Shown here one piece after another: positions 51,695 through 61,930 of a stretch of DNA of 64,000 nucleotides. Within the stretch, counting starts at the first letter, position 1; the number at the start of each line of letters is the position of its first letter. The notes beneath the pieces were generated by a model, which searched no databases, was not told the origin of the DNA, and saw only the letters and a list, made by a program, of their open reading frames with translations. Location of the stretch: assembly GCA_023205875.1 (NCBI GenBank), contig CP060761.1:558001-622000 (forward strand). The letters are read 5' to 3'. Source of the DNA: Chloropicon primus (Eukaryota > Chlorophyta > Chloropicophyceae > Chloropicales > Chloropicaceae). The position numbers and the translations under genes were made by a program.

Positions 51695-52705
51695 TTAGAC
51701 CAAGGCATCGCCAGCGTAGACCGACTCTTCGATGAAGCACTCGTTGACGCCTCTCTTGATCTTGAAGTACCCGTGAAGGTTGCCCCAGTAATCGCCCCAG
51801 GAGTTCGCAATCAGCCAGTAAGGCACAGAATTGTCCACGCCCCAGCCAACAATCTTCACGGCGTGTCCGCCCGCGAGCAAGTCGCCGAAGTCCCACCACG
51901 CGCGCTGGTACACGCCTTCCTTGTAACCGAAGAACGACTGGTACACGAGGAAGCCGGCCTCGACTGGACCGCCGGTCATGATCGCCTTCTGGATGTCAGC
52001 AACGGTGGACAGTCTATAATAATTCTTCGCCTTGTACCGGATCGGCTTCTCTCCGCTATCAGGGCACCTGGTGGCGTGCTCCCAGTCCTTGGGGCACTGG
52101 ATGGGCCTGCCATCGCCGGCAAGGTACTCCATGCAAGTCTCGGTCACCACGCCGTGCTCCTCGAGGTACAGCCAAGCCAAGTTGACGAGGCCTCCCTTGC
52201 AGCCGAAGGAGAGGTCATCGCAGCTCACCAAATCCTCTGGAGAAAGCGTAACGTTGACCTTGCCGTTGGTGGCGATGGCGAATCTGTCGGCCAGTGACTC
52301 CACAGCCCCAAAGGCCCAGCAAGATCCGCACCTCTCCTGGTTCCTGATAGCACCGATGAGTCCTGGCCACTGCTCTCTGGCATCAAAGCTATCCGGGATG
52401 TCCTCGTCCCTGATGTGGTCGAAGGACTTGGTTGGCTGCATGCTCTTCTCCTCGTCGGAGAGGTCGAGCCTCGCTCCCATGAGCTTCTTCGCGTCCTGGA
52501 ACGTCATGCCCTCGAAGAACTCGTTCTGTCCCGCGACCCAAGTCACGTTCTCTGCTCTGTTGTGAGCCAGAACCTTGATGGGATCAATAGCAGCCATCCT
52601 CTCTTTACTCCTGCCAAAGTCTCTGGCGGCGGTGGCCACACCAAACACGGCAGCAATGACGGACAATGCCAAGCATGCTGATCTCCCTCTCCTTTGCGTC
52701 ACCAT
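51695..52705 (-). CDS. cathepsin B-like cysteine protease, copy 2
   Basis: The single-exon gene encodes 336 residues. The start at MVTQRRGRSA was chosen because it directly precedes the signal peptide core (ALSVIAAVFGVATA); the frame is open upstream. The proregion motif WVAGQNEFFEGMT, the junction DIPDSFDAREQW, the active-site Cys (C129) in ERCGSCWAF, the His in GGHAVKIVGW and the Asn in IANSWG are all present. The region corresponding to the occluding loop (PIQCPKDWEHATRCPD) has one His rather than the HH pair. It shares SFDHI-DEDIPDSFDAR with copy 3. A gene-start element lies at about 52825-52865. Confidence 0.93.
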   Translation of the reverse strand: MVTQRRGRSACLALSVIAAVFGVATAARDFGRSKERMAAIDPIKVLAHNRAENVTWVAGQNEFFEGMTFQDAKKLMGARLDLSDEEKSMQPTKSFDHIRDEDIPDSFDAREQWPGLIGAIRNQERCGSCWAFGAVESLADRFAIATNGKVNVTLSPEDLVSCDDLSFGCKGGLVNLAWLYLEEHGVVTETCMEYLAGDGRPIQCPKDWEHATRCPDSGEKPIRYKAKNYYRLSTVADIQKAIMTGGPVEAGFLVYQSFFGYKEGVYQRAWWDFGDLLAGGHAVKIVGWGVDNSVPYWLIANSWGDYWGNLHGYFKIKRGVNECFIEESVYAGDALV

Positions 52706-53381
52706 CCTTCCTCTCAAACTCTCCGTCCAAACTACACTTGGACAAGCAATGACAAGCAGAGGAAACCCCAAGGCGAAGAAAAAAACATAGTTTAGTCTCC
52801 AAGATTCACCAAGACGCCAATCTTTTCAAGGAAGGGGTCAAAGGAAAGCCCCAGGGATGAAGCATGGGACTCATGCTTGTGGCTCCACCCCGTTTCTCCC
52901 TGTCTTTGGTGCCGAAAGCCAACCAAGAGCTCACCTTTGCGGTGCGATGTGAGAGGATGCCAACACAAAAAGTGAGAAACTGGGGAGGAAGCTTGACAGG
53001 GGCGATGGGGGTGAGGGGGGTGAGGAGGAAGAGGAAGGGAAGGATGGGGAAGGGGTGATTCACGGATGCATAGATCGCGTCCTCCTCTTTCCATAGAGCT
53101 CTCACTTGAAAGGAATGATGAGGAGGAGGGGAGTGAGGAAGTTTTTGGAGTGAGAGAGTCGTAGAGAGTGGACCAGACACAAGTTGGAGGAGAGGTAGAG
53201 CCGAGGGGATGTTGTGCTGGACGGAGGACACCTCGGTGCTTCTTTTGATCTTTCGTGGATTACAAAAAGATTTTTTTTTCGTAACAACAACAACAAAACC
53301 TGAATCACCGGCGGCGGCACTCCGTCGTCGCGCAGACGCCCAGGCGTGGCTCAAGTCTTGATCAAGGGAAAGAAAAAAAAC
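52706..53381. other. spacer between cathepsin copies 2 and 3, with gene-start element
   Basis: The element at about 52825-52865 reads TTTTCAAGGAAGGGGTCAAA then GGAAAG, upstream of copy 2 in the usual orientation. A poorer match (CTCTTTCCATAGAGCTCTC) lies near 53088. No gene is seen in the rest; a T-rich run lies near 53270. Confidence 0.45.
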
Positions 53382-54341
53382 TTAAGCCAAGAGTGGATGT
53401 CCGGCGTAGACGGTGGACTCGATCTGGCACTCGTTGACGCCTCTCTTGATCTTGAAGAATCCGTCAAGACCCCAGTCGGTTCCCCACGAGTTGGCGATGA
53501 GCCAGTAGTCAGTTCCGTCCTGGTTTCCCCAGCCAACAATCTTGATGGCGTGGCCGCCCATGAGCTCATCCCAGAACTGCCACCACTCCCTGGAGTAGAC
53601 ACCAGACTTGTAGGCCATGAAGGACTTGTAAACCTCGAACCCAGCCTCGACAGGACCGTTCGTCATGATGGCCTTCTGGATATCCTCCACGGTAGCGAGT
53701 CTGTAGTAGTCCTGGGACTTGTACTTCTTGTAGGTCTGGCCCTGAGCGGCGCACTGTCCAGCAGCTGGGCATGGAGCAGCCTGTCCGTTTCCAGCAGTGT
53801 ATGGGAAGCAAGCATCAGAGACAATACCGGTCTCGGAGAGGTACTTCCAGGCCTGGGACAAGATACCACCGTTGCAACCCATGTCTCCGGTGTCACAAGA
53901 GACGAGGTCCTCAGGGGACAAGACAACGTTGATGCTTCCGTTGGAGGCAATGGCGAATCTGTCGGAAAGAGCCTCGGAGGCGGCGAAGGCCCAGCAAGAT
54001 CCGCACCTCTCCTGGTTCCTGATAGGGTGGATGAAGTTAGGCCACTGAGCCCTGGCATCAAAGCTATCAGGGATGTCCTCGTCCTTGATGTGGTCGAAGG
54101 ACTTGACGGGCTGAGCGTACAAGAACTTGTCCTCGAGCAAGGTACCCATCAACTTCTTCGCGTCCTTCAAGGTCTTTCCCCTGAAGAACTCGTTCTCACC
54201 GGCAACCCACTTGGATGGTCCCATGTTGTGGGCGTTGATGTGCCTCGTATTGATGGCCATCTCCTCGTTGGAGAAGTCCCTGGCAGCGTTAGCCACTCCG
54301 AGGAGGGCAAACAGGACTGCATACGTCAAGTACTTGTTCAT
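53382..54341 (-). CDS. cathepsin B-like cysteine protease, copy 3
   Basis: The single-exon gene encodes 319 residues. A signal peptide (YLTYAVLFALLGVANA) precedes the proregion (WVAGENEFFRGKTLKDAKKL) and the mature protease starting DIPDSFDARAQW. The catalytic Cys is C116 in ERCGSCWAF, with His in GGHAIKIVGW and Asn in IANSWG. The occluding-loop position is a short Ala/Gly/Pro segment (TAGNGQAAPCPAAGQC) without histidines. Copies 2 and 3 are closer to each other than to copy 1. The start MNKY is the first ATG of the signal peptide. The gene-start element at about 54450-54495 is about 115 bases upstream. Confidence 0.94.
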   Translation of the reverse strand: MNKYLTYAVLFALLGVANAARDFSNEEMAINTRHINAHNMGPSKWVAGENEFFRGKTLKDAKKLMGTLLEDKFLYAQPVKSFDHIKDEDIPDSFDARAQWPNFIHPIRNQERCGSCWAFAASEALSDRFAIASNGSINVVLSPEDLVSCDTGDMGCNGGILSQAWKYLSETGIVSDACFPYTAGNGQAAPCPAAGQCAAQGQTYKKYKSQDYYRLATVEDIQKAIMTNGPVEAGFEVYKSFMAYKSGVYSREWWQFWDELMGGHAIKIVGWGNQDGTDYWLIANSWGTDWGLDGFFKIKRGVNECQIESTVYAGHPLLA

Positions 54342-55206
54342 ACTTCTTTGCGTTTCTCTAGCAACCACAAAACTTTAGTTCTAGCCATCCCAACAAACCA
54401 AAGATAGAGAGACAGACAGACAGGTTTCAGTTTCCTCCAATCTTCAAAAGAACGTCGTTTCTTTCGACAGAGGGGTCAAATGAAAGGTTAAGACGTAAGG
54501 AAGTCACTTGTGTCCTTTCCTTTCGTCGTCCTTCCCTCCCCTTGCTCTCCTTGTCGCCGCCTTCCTTACCTCTTCTGTGTTCCACTTTGGGCTCCAAGGT
54601 GCAATCTTGGAATTGAGGGAGCAGAAAAGGAAAAGGAAGGACAAAGTGACGGCGTGCAGTGCAAAACTCCTGTTGAGGGTTCCTTTGGAGATGAACCAGC
54701 TGTCGTCGACGGCCGACGTGGAGGCTACACCCAGTTTTGCGATGGAGTGTGGAGGAAGGAAGGAGGCGCTGGCAATGCAGTGTGTTGAAGCCTGAAGCCT
54801 GAAGAAGCCTGCTGAAGATGAAGCTGGAGATGAAACGTTGGTGGTAGTGCCGTCAGCCTGACTGGGAATGGCAACAAGATTGTCTACACCCAACACGCAA
54901 AAGAACGCCCAGTTTTGCGATTGAGGAGGAGGAAGGAGGAAGGATGCGGTGGCAATGCAGGGATCCCAAGGACAATCTTTAGGAGCACTCGACTGGGGAA
55001 GCGGATTGGGTCGATTGGTGGGTCAAGAGGTTGACCAAGAGGGAAGCAATCCAAGGAGAGGACCATCCTTGAGCTCTTCATTCACCTTTTTTGCCCCTGG
55101 ATCGATTTCCTTGGATTCCTTTGGTCTTCCTTTCTTCCATTTTTCAATGATAATATGAATTTCATTGTCGTCGTACACAGAAGCCAAGGCGGCCTTGACT
55201 TTTGGT
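54342..55206. other. upstream region of cathepsin copy 3 with gene-start element and a diverged duplication
   Basis: At about 54450-54495, CTTTCGACAGAGGGGTCAAA then TGAAAGG matches the gene-start element with the exact 14-base spacing. Further right, CAGTTTTGCGATGGAGTG and GGCAATGCAG (about 54731-54780) recur as CAGTTTTGCGATTGAGGA and GGCAATGCAG (about 54911-54960), a diverged duplication with a period of about 180. Small open frames here show no protein family. Confidence 0.55.
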
Positions 55207-57894
55207 TTAGGGACTCGAGCAAGGCAAACCAAAGAACTCGCAGGTTCTGAGGCACTCCTCCTCGTTGCAGTCCTCTACCTCTTCCCTCGCAGGGCAACTG
55301 ACCCCGCCCTCGGAGTTCATTCCCCTCCCCGCCGTGTTCAGGACCTTGCGAGTTCGCTTCCTCGTCCCCCCGCCGCACGGCTTGTCGCACTCGGACCATT
55401 CGCTCCACTCTCCGACTTTGCAGCCCCCTCCCGAGGAGACCGAGCTGGTCCTTGGAGCGAAGATCGAGCTGACCCTGATGCCTTCGCCGCCCCTCATCGC
55501 GGGGACGCAGGTGCCGTTGAGGGAGCTCAGCGCCGGCATCAGCCTGGCCCCGTCCACCTCCCTCCCGGAAGACAAGCCAACAATGATTGGCGAGCTCGCG
55601 GTGGATATGCTCCTGTAAGACAGAACGACGTCCCCCCTCCTCCCGCCGTCGAACCACAGCACCGCTTGCCCCGTGTTCGACCCAAAGCAGCCGTACCACG
55701 TGCAGTAATCGTGCAAATGGTCCCAGGTGACCGCGACTCGATCGCTGAAGATCCTGTACTTGACGCTCCCGGACTTCAGCTCCGGCTTCAAGTCCGTGAA
55801 GAGCACGCTTATCCTCGCCTTACCGTGGTGGTCCTCCCAAGTCGCCTTTCTCACATTGTCGGGCTCCTCGAACGTGATGTAACCGTTCGACCCGACCCAG
55901 AGGCCAGGGTACTCGACCCCAAACAGTTTCACCTTCTTCCCAGTCTTCCCAACGACATCAATGTACGCAGCAGAGTCGTCCTCGAGATCGAGCTTTGTCC
56001 AATCGCCCGCCTTGACGCTCTCGGCCAGCGGCTTGCCCTCCACGAGGCAGGTGGAATAAGCGTTTTCCGAGAACACCTTGTAACGGATTGTCTTGTACTC
56101 CAAGTCAAAAGCACTCTCCGAGGCAAACATTTGGGAAGCGTGGGCAGAAGCCGGGCACTTTGGCCCCTCGCCACAGTACCGCTCCTCCTCCAGTACGCAA
56201 GGGTCCCCCCCGCACCTCTGCCTCTCCTGGATGTTTCTCCTCCTCTTCTGAAACCTGGCACCGCACGTGTCAGTGGGACAGCTGTCCCACTCCAGCCACG
56301 GGCCTGGGACGCAGTCCCTGACCTCCGCGCAGGGCAAGTCGGCGATGTTCAAGAACCTGCTCGTGGTGCCTTTGGGGTTCCCGCCAATCTTGATGGTGCT
56401 GGCAGCTTTCATCAGAGTCCTCCTGACTTGAGCCGGGGTATCCGTGGGATGATTCTCCAGGTGGAGGGCGACGGCGCCAAGGACATGGGGACACGCCATG
56501 CTGGTGCCGCTGGAAAGGCTCGTGTCGTAGTCCTTTCTGTTCCAGGTGCTCATGATGTCAGTCCCGGGGGCAAAGATGTCCACGCAGCTGCCGTAGTTGG
56601 CGAAGCTCGAGATGTGGTCGCTCCGGTCGGTGGCCGACACCGTGATCGCGGTCGGAACGCTGGCGGGAGAGAACCCGCAAGCGTCCTTGTGGCTGTTCCC
56701 CGCGGCGACGACGACGGTGACCCCGGCATCTATCAGGGCTTGGACTGCCCTGTTGACGGACCAGCTCTTGTGTCCCCCCAGAGAAAGAACGGCCGCCGCG
56801 GGCTTCTTGTGATTCATGGCGATCCAATTCAACCCCTTGATAATGCCGCTCCAGGCCCCAGATCCATCGCTCCCGAGGACTCTCACCGGGTGAATGATGG
56901 CGTCCTTGGCCACCCCAAACTTCCTGCCGGCCGCGGTTCCAGCGATGTGAGTCCCGTGACCGTACTCGTCCCAGGGATCCCAGTCCCCGTCGATAATGTC
57001 GATGCCGTCTGCGACCCTTCCCGCGAAGTCGACGTGAGAGTAGCGGATTCCCGTGTCCAAGACGTACAGATGGACCCCCTTCCCGGTCGCGGTGACGTGG
57101 AAGGCCCTGTCCAGGGGCAGGTAGCTCTGGTCGATCCTGTCGAGACCCCACAACCTGCTGCTGACTTGCTGCACCCTCATCCCCGAGCCCATGGTGCGGG
57201 CCAAGGTGTCCATGGTGTAGCTCTTCATCTCCCTCTCGATGAACTCGAGCTTGTCCCCCAGCACCTCCCTGCACCTCATCAGCTCCTCCTCGCCCTCGGC
57301 CCTGAAGAACACGATCCCGTCGAGACTGCTGGCGGACGTGTCCCAACACTCGCCGCGGCAATCCAAAGTTTTGTCTGGCCCCTTCAAACCATCGCAGATC
57401 CTCTCCACCTCCTCCAACCCGACCTCTGACCTGAACTTGAGGATCCACCGCCCTGCGTCGTTGTCCGGCAGGGGTCCACCCCCTCGCCCCGCGAACGAGT
57501 GGATCGGGGGATTCATCCAATGCACCGGCGCCAGTCCCTCCGTCCCCTCCATCACGTCGCTCACCTCCTCAAAGTCTTCATCAAAGTTCCCGTGCGATGA
57601 CGACGACGACGAAGGCGTCAGCGAGTCCGAGTCCCCGCCGGAGAAGGCCCTCCGGTGCATCGTGAAGTTGACCCACGACGACGCAGGGTCAACCTCGAGC
57701 ATGTCCTCGAGATCGTAAAACTGATACCCGGAGTCCCAAACGCTCCTCCACGCCGCCGCCGTCGTCGTCGTCGTGGTGGTGTTCGTCGCGTCGGTGCGAT
57801 GCGACGACAGAAACGCGACAACCACGAGCACAAGCATTAGGAGGAAGGGTCGTCCATTGCCTGTCATCCCCAACGACGACGACAAAAACGGCAT
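55207..57894 (-). CDS. secreted subtilisin-like serine protease with thrombospondin type 1 repeats
   Basis: The single-exon gene encodes 895 residues. The start MPFLSSSLG was chosen because it precedes a signal peptide (PFLLMLVLVVVAFLSS). A propeptide of about 200 residues follows, then a proteinase K-type S8 domain. Its triad is Asp in LYVLDTGIRYSHVDF, His in GHGTHIAGTAAG and Ser in SSGTSMACPHVLG, with the oxyanion Asn in VVAAGNSHKD. A first thrombospondin-like segment (PWLEWDSCPTDTCGARFQKRRR) comes next. Then there is a region with GLWVGSNGYITFEEPDN and YDYC-like HDYCTWYGCFGSNTGQAVLWFDG, which looks like a beta-sandwich. A clear second repeat is GEWSEWSECDKPCGGGTRKRTRKV. Such TSP1 fusions suggest extracellular matrix or cell-surface attachment. 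Confidence 0.9.
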   Translation of the reverse strand: MPFLSSSLGMTGNGRPFLLMLVLVVVAFLSSHRTDATNTTTTTTTAAAWRSVWDSGYQFYDLEDMLEVDPASSWVNFTMHRRAFSGGDSDSLTPSSSSSSHGNFDEDFEEVSDVMEGTEGLAPVHWMNPPIHSFAGRGGGPLPDNDAGRWILKFRSEVGLEEVERICDGLKGPDKTLDCRGECWDTSASSLDGIVFFRAEGEEELMRCREVLGDKLEFIEREMKSYTMDTLARTMGSGMRVQQVSSRLWGLDRIDQSYLPLDRAFHVTATGKGVHLYVLDTGIRYSHVDFAGRVADGIDIIDGDWDPWDEYGHGTHIAGTAAGRKFGVAKDAIIHPVRVLGSDGSGAWSGIIKGLNWIAMNHKKPAAAVLSLGGHKSWSVNRAVQALIDAGVTVVVAAGNSHKDACGFSPASVPTAITVSATDRSDHISSFANYGSCVDIFAPGTDIMSTWNRKDYDTSLSSGTSMACPHVLGAVALHLENHPTDTPAQVRRTLMKAASTIKIGGNPKGTTSRFLNIADLPCAEVRDCVPGPWLEWDSCPTDTCGARFQKRRRNIQERQRCGGDPCVLEEERYCGEGPKCPASAHASQMFASESAFDLEYKTIRYKVFSENAYSTCLVEGKPLAESVKAGDWTKLDLEDDSAAYIDVVGKTGKKVKLFGVEYPGLWVGSNGYITFEEPDNVRKATWEDHHGKARISVLFTDLKPELKSGSVKYRIFSDRVAVTWDHLHDYCTWYGCFGSNTGQAVLWFDGGRRGDVVLSYRSISTASSPIIVGLSSGREVDGARLMPALSSLNGTCVPAMRGGEGIRVSSIFAPRTSSVSSGGGCKVGEWSEWSECDKPCGGGTRKRTRKVLNTAGRGMNSEGGVSCPAREEVEDCNEEECLRTCEFFGLPCSSP

Positions 57895-58283
57895 GGCCGT
57901 TACGCTCGGCGTGAGGGCGTTACGTTTACGTTTACGGGAAAAGAGAATGCGCCGCGCTACGCGGCGATTAAAAGAACGACGCGGAGTCCTTGTCCCTCCT
58001 TCGAGAGAGCACATACATACTCTCTCTCTCTCTCTCTCTTGATGCATCGGCGTTGCTCATTCTCGGATTCTCCAACTTGTCCATAGGACCATGGGGTGAC
58101 GAAAGAAAAAACAAAGGGGGGTTGCCTCAAGAGAGAGAGAGAAGAGACACAACAGAAAGCAGACGAGGGCATGATCATGAAACCGTATGCAATGCGATCC
58201 AAGTGTGGTCCACAGGTTGCTTAGATTGTCCCATGCCACTGCCTCCTCCTCCTCTTTTCATATATACATATTACATCCAATAA
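57895..58283. other. 5' leader of the subtilisin gene and 3' flank of PPME1
   Basis: A CTCTCT run lies at about 58020-58040 and a GAGAGA run at about 58130-58143. CCTCCTCCTCCTC lies near 58241. No gene is visible. Confidence 0.45.
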
Positions 58284-59715
58284 TTATTGAACGACCTGGG
58301 TCTGAAACCGCGTGATGAAGTCGTCCACAGCCTCGGCAGTCTTGTCCGGCTCGTCCTCCTGGATGGCGTGGCCAGCGGGAAGGACCTTCATCTGGAACTT
58401 CCCCTGCATTTGACCGATGGTCAGGTCCTTGTCCAAGCGGTCCGTACCGGCCAGGAGCAGCAGCTTGGGAGCAGGAACCTTGAGGAACCTCGCGCTAAGA
58501 CCTTGGTACCACTCCTTCCAAAAGGGTTCGGTCGCCATCAGATCCGTGATCCAGGCGTACTCGCTCGTGCCCGGGTTCTTCTTCACTTGGCTCGAGGCCG
58601 AGACCCTGGCCGCTTCAAAGTTCTTGGTCAGGCCGGAGCTGTAAGCGTACTTGACGAATTCCTCCACCCCCTTGAAGGTCTTGGGCCTCTTGTTGATGAC
58701 CTGCTGCATGTATGGCAAGGACGCCATCGCCGTGCCTTCGACCACGTCGATCACAATGGTTCCCGCCAGAGAGGGAATGGACTCGAGGGACGAGGCGTGG
58801 ATCGCTATCGCGCCGCCGAGCGAGTGCCCAAGCAGAACCGTCTTGGGCTTGGTCGAACCAAAGCACTCCTGCCACACCAGAGTCACGTCCTTCGCCAGCG
58901 CTTCAATGGAATAGTCTTCCGACTGGGAGGATTCCCCGTGAGATCTCAAGTCCAGCGCAGCGATCGTGTACTTGTCCCTCAGCTTCTTCGCCAGAAGGGC
59001 CCAAGTCAGGCCCGTGTAGCCTCCGCCGTGAATACAGTACACGAGCGGCCTATCCTCGCTGGCCTCTCCCGTCGTGTACATGTTGAAGGACAACTTGGTC
59101 CCGTCTTTTCCGGAGGCCACCTCCACATTCTTCTTCACCTCGAAATAGTCTCCCCACGGAAGCGCCTCGAAGCTCTTCATGCTCGGCACGTTCGTCCCTG
59201 GAAAGGCTCCAGTGTTCGCCCCGCTGGTGTGGAACATGGCAGCCTCCTTCTCCCTAGCCGAGAGCAAAACAATCGGAAAAGGTAAGAAAAGAAAAAGTTC
59301 AGTCAACGGAAGAGACGCATCGAAGCGGAGAGGAGCACAAGGAAAGAAGCCGCTATGCTCCATGGAGGAACCATGGAATGAATGAATGGTCCACGTCATG
59401 GGCCATGCAGCTGTATGCATAGAGTCTCTATGTTTTGATCAGAAGGCTGGGGAGGACTTACTTGAGGGATGTCATCCCAGGCGGAAGCTGCTTCTTTTCG
59501 AACATTCCTTTGAGGAGCTCCGTGTGATTCTTTATCCGTGGCACGCCGAAGCTTTCCTTCCGCATGAGTCCGAACTTATTCGGGTTCCGCATTCTATTCT
59601 CTGGCGCGGTGACTGCGGGGTTCCTCGGTATGTTCAAGCGCGAGGGAGCCTGGTCACCGCCTTCCGAGGGGAACGCCTCCATCCCGCTCTCGTTTGTCTC
59701 GTCCTCGTTCACCAT
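58284..59715 (-). CDS. PPME1: protein phosphatase methylesterase 1 (PP2A demethylase)
   Basis: Two exons (59715-59462 and 59253-58284; intron 59254-59461, GTAAGT...GCTAG) give 407 residues. The alpha/beta-hydrolase core matches PPME1: VYCIHGGGYTGLTWALLAKKL, ALDLRSHGE, the nucleophile GHSLGGAIAIH, and the family-specific IDVVEGTAMASLPYMQQ. RPKTFKGVEEFVKYAYSSG and ESARVS-like EAARVSASSQVK follow, with a late His in LPAGHAIQEDEPDK. It removes the methyl ester from the C-terminal leucine of the PP2A catalytic subunit. The N-terminal exon (MVNEDETNESG; ELLKGMFEKKQLPPGM) is variable, and an upstream in-frame ATG exists, so the start is a choice. Confidence 0.9.
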
Positions 59716-59762
59716 TGCGCGGCGTGTGGTGAGGCAAGCGCGCCACCTCTCCTCTCTCTCAC

Positions 59763-60065
59763 ACACACCAGCCTGGGAGGCGGAGACCAGAATGATCATC
59801 CAGACTGATGGGGATGGGGATGGTGATGGTGATGGAGGGAGGGAGTGATGGTGATGGAGGGAGGGAGTGATGGCGATGGAGGGAGGGAGAGAGGGGTAGG
59901 TGAATACAGACTCAACTCAGTATCTCTCTCTCTCTCTCACACCAGCCTGGGAGGCGGAGACCAGAATGATCATCCAGGCTGATGGTGATGGTGATGGTGA
60001 TGGTGATGGAGGGAAGGGAGAGAGGGGTAAGTGAATACAGACTCAACTCAGTATCTCTCTCTCCT
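59763..60065. repeat. tandem duplication, about 174-base period, with GGTGAT repeats
   Basis: GCCTGGGAGGCGGAGACCAG followed by AATGATCATCCAG occurs at about 59771 and 59945. GAATACAGACTCAACTCAG occurs at about 59902 and about 60033. Between them are GATGGT and GGGAGGGAGTGATGG runs and CTCTCT runs. The first copy overlaps the 5' leader of PPME1. Positions 59716-60249 otherwise show no gene. Confidence 0.7.
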
Positions 60066-60249
60066 CTCTCTCTCTCTCTCTCTTGCCGTCTCATTGAAGT
60101 GAGCTGCTTCCTGCTGGATGGATAAATCCAACGAACCGGGCCTATCGTACATTATTAAAAGGTGGTAAATACAAACAAAACAAAACAAAAAAGCAAGTGA
60201 GTGTCCAAGTCCGCTCCGCTCCGCGCCGAACTCAATGCCTCAAGCACCC

Positions 60250-61200
60250 TCACTCGAAGAGGGTGTCCTCGAAGAGCTGGCCCTTCTTGAAGGCGGTCAC
60301 GAAAGGCTTGTGAGAGATGTTTCCCTTGGCAGCGTTCGCCTTGGCTTGTGCCTCCCTCTGCGCGGTGGACTTGTACGGCGTGCTCGCTCTCAGCGTCGGC
60401 TCGCTCGTCAACACGTTCGAGCTTCCGGCGCTGATGAATGGCTTGTACGTGATCGGGGTCCTGCCAGCGAATCGTTCCTTTGTCTCGGCAAAGGAATCCT
60501 CGAAGCTCTTGTCGAGCCCCGCGATGGAGTTCTCGTCCACCTGAGGCAACGTCTTCGCCAGCTCGCCCTTCTTCGTCTTCCTGAGGTAATCCTCCACGTG
60601 CTGGCCCGCAATCGTCGGCGGACCCCCAGTCAACGCCGTGTAAGGAGAATTGAAGATGCTCGGGCAGCTCTCCGTCGATATCAAGTGATGAAGCTTGGAG
60701 AATATCTCCTCGAACTTGACCTGACACTCGGCATACTTTGTGGTCTCCTCGTACTCCACCTGCCTCTTGTGGCTCGACCTCATCTCCTTCACCACCTCCT
60801 CGGACCGACGCGTCACTTCCCTAATGTACTCCTTCCTCGCGTAAAAGTCATGCTTGTACTTTCTTGACATGAATGCCCTGTAGTGCTTCTGAATGCAGAT
60901 GGCCTGCTTGTTGAAGTACTCCACCCTGAGGGCGATGATGTGCTGATGGAGGAGCTTCTTGTGTTTCTTCTTCGCAAGACGGGCCCTGTAGACCTTCTGA
61001 ATCACCACAGCGTGACCATTCAGCCTGCTCAGACTCCGTCGGACCACGAAGGCTCGATAATAGCTCTGTATCACAGTGGCAGCATGGGACTCCAACTCGC
61101 GATTCTCCTCCGCGAGTTTTGACTGCTCGAAGAAGCCTTGGAGGACATCCTTCTTGAAGTCCGTGAAACGGTTCTCGACCCCAAGAGACGTCATCGGCAC
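60250..61200 (-). CDS. SPATA17-like IQ-motif ciliary protein
   Basis: The single-exon gene encodes 316 residues. It begins FTDFKKDVLQGFFEQSK and carries three consecutive IQ-like motifs: AATVIQSYYRAFVVRRSL, AVVIQKVYRARLAKKK and AICIQKHYRAFMSRKYK, expected to bind calmodulin. A charged helix (YIREVTRRSEEVVKEMRSSHKRQ) and TSTESCPSIFNSPY-like TESCPSIFNSPYTALTGGPP follow. The pattern fits SPATA17, a conserved protein of motile cilia, found in the radial spoke or central apparatus region. Its presence suggests a flagellated stage. The C-terminal third is Lys/Thr/Ser rich and variable. A gene-start element lies at about 61332-61375. Confidence 0.8.
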   Translation of the reverse strand: MPMTSLGVENRFTDFKKDVLQGFFEQSKLAEENRELESHAATVIQSYYRAFVVRRSLSRLNGHAVVIQKVYRARLAKKKHKKLLHQHIIALRVEYFNKQAICIQKHYRAFMSRKYKHDFYARKEYIREVTRRSEEVVKEMRSSHKRQVEYEETTKYAECQVKFEEIFSKLHHLISTESCPSIFNSPYTALTGGPPTIAGQHVEDYLRKTKKGELAKTLPQVDENSIAGLDKSFEDSFAETKERFAGRTPITYKPFISAGSSNVLTSEPTLRASTPYKSTAQREAQAKANAAKGNISHKPFVTAFKKGQLFEDTLFE

Positions 61201-61930
61201 ACCCTAATTGCCTAGAACCGGGCTTGGCCAACACAAACACACACACAAACACAAAAAAACTTGTGGCACAAACCAAACGAAATGCTCCAACCCCTTTGAC
61301 TCCCAAACCTCTTCCGCTCGAGTTTTTGAACAAGGTTGGTACCAATCGAAAGGTCTCGACAAGACGCTTCGTTTGATTTCGGTGTCGGCCTCTTCGCGAC
61401 CCTCCCCTCGCCGAGACAACCTCCACAACCCGCGACACTTTGTCCTCCTCCTCGGTCCTCGGTGAAACTGGTCAAACCTAAGCCAAAGATTTCGTCGTAT
61501 AGCGTTCTAATTAGAGAAAGACATAACGGAGCATCCAATCAAACGATGGCGATGGCGATGGAGAGCAAGGTGGACAACACCACGTGGAACGTGATGAGCT
61601 CCCAGATGACATATCAACCTCTCCGTGAGTTCCTCTCTCTCTCTTCCCTCTTCTCTCTTCTCTCTTCTCTGCTGCGCTCCTTTGCTCGCCTCCAGGCACC
61701 TGAGAGAGAGACAGAGAGAGAGAGAGCATCAGAGGGACGACACGTGCATGAAGGGAGGTCCTGGTGAAGAGTCGGTCCAGCAGAAGTGTACTGAAACGGG
61801 GCAGGGCAAAGATTCACGACGATCTTGGCAACATTATTTTCCCATTGAAGATTGTTTAACGTCACTGCGGCCTCCCTCCTCTTCTTCTTCTTCTTCTTCT
61901 GCTTTTTCTTGTCAACACGCAAGTGGAGCG
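61201..61930. other. intergenic with gene-start element and a possible short plus-strand exon
   Basis: The element at about 61332-61375 reads AACAAGGTTGGTACCAATCG then AAAGGTCTCGACAAGACG, facing SPATA17. A plus-strand frame starting at 61546 (MAMAMESKVDNTTWNVM) runs to a GTGAGT donor-like site near 61624 and might be a first coding exon, but no convincing continuation was found. AG runs lie near 61699-61724 and a TCT triplet run near 61878-61900. Confidence 0.4.

Noticed and set aside
55165-57429. 754-codon plus-strand ORF antisense to the subtilisin gene
   Set aside because: Same reason: codon-bias shadow without recognisable domains.
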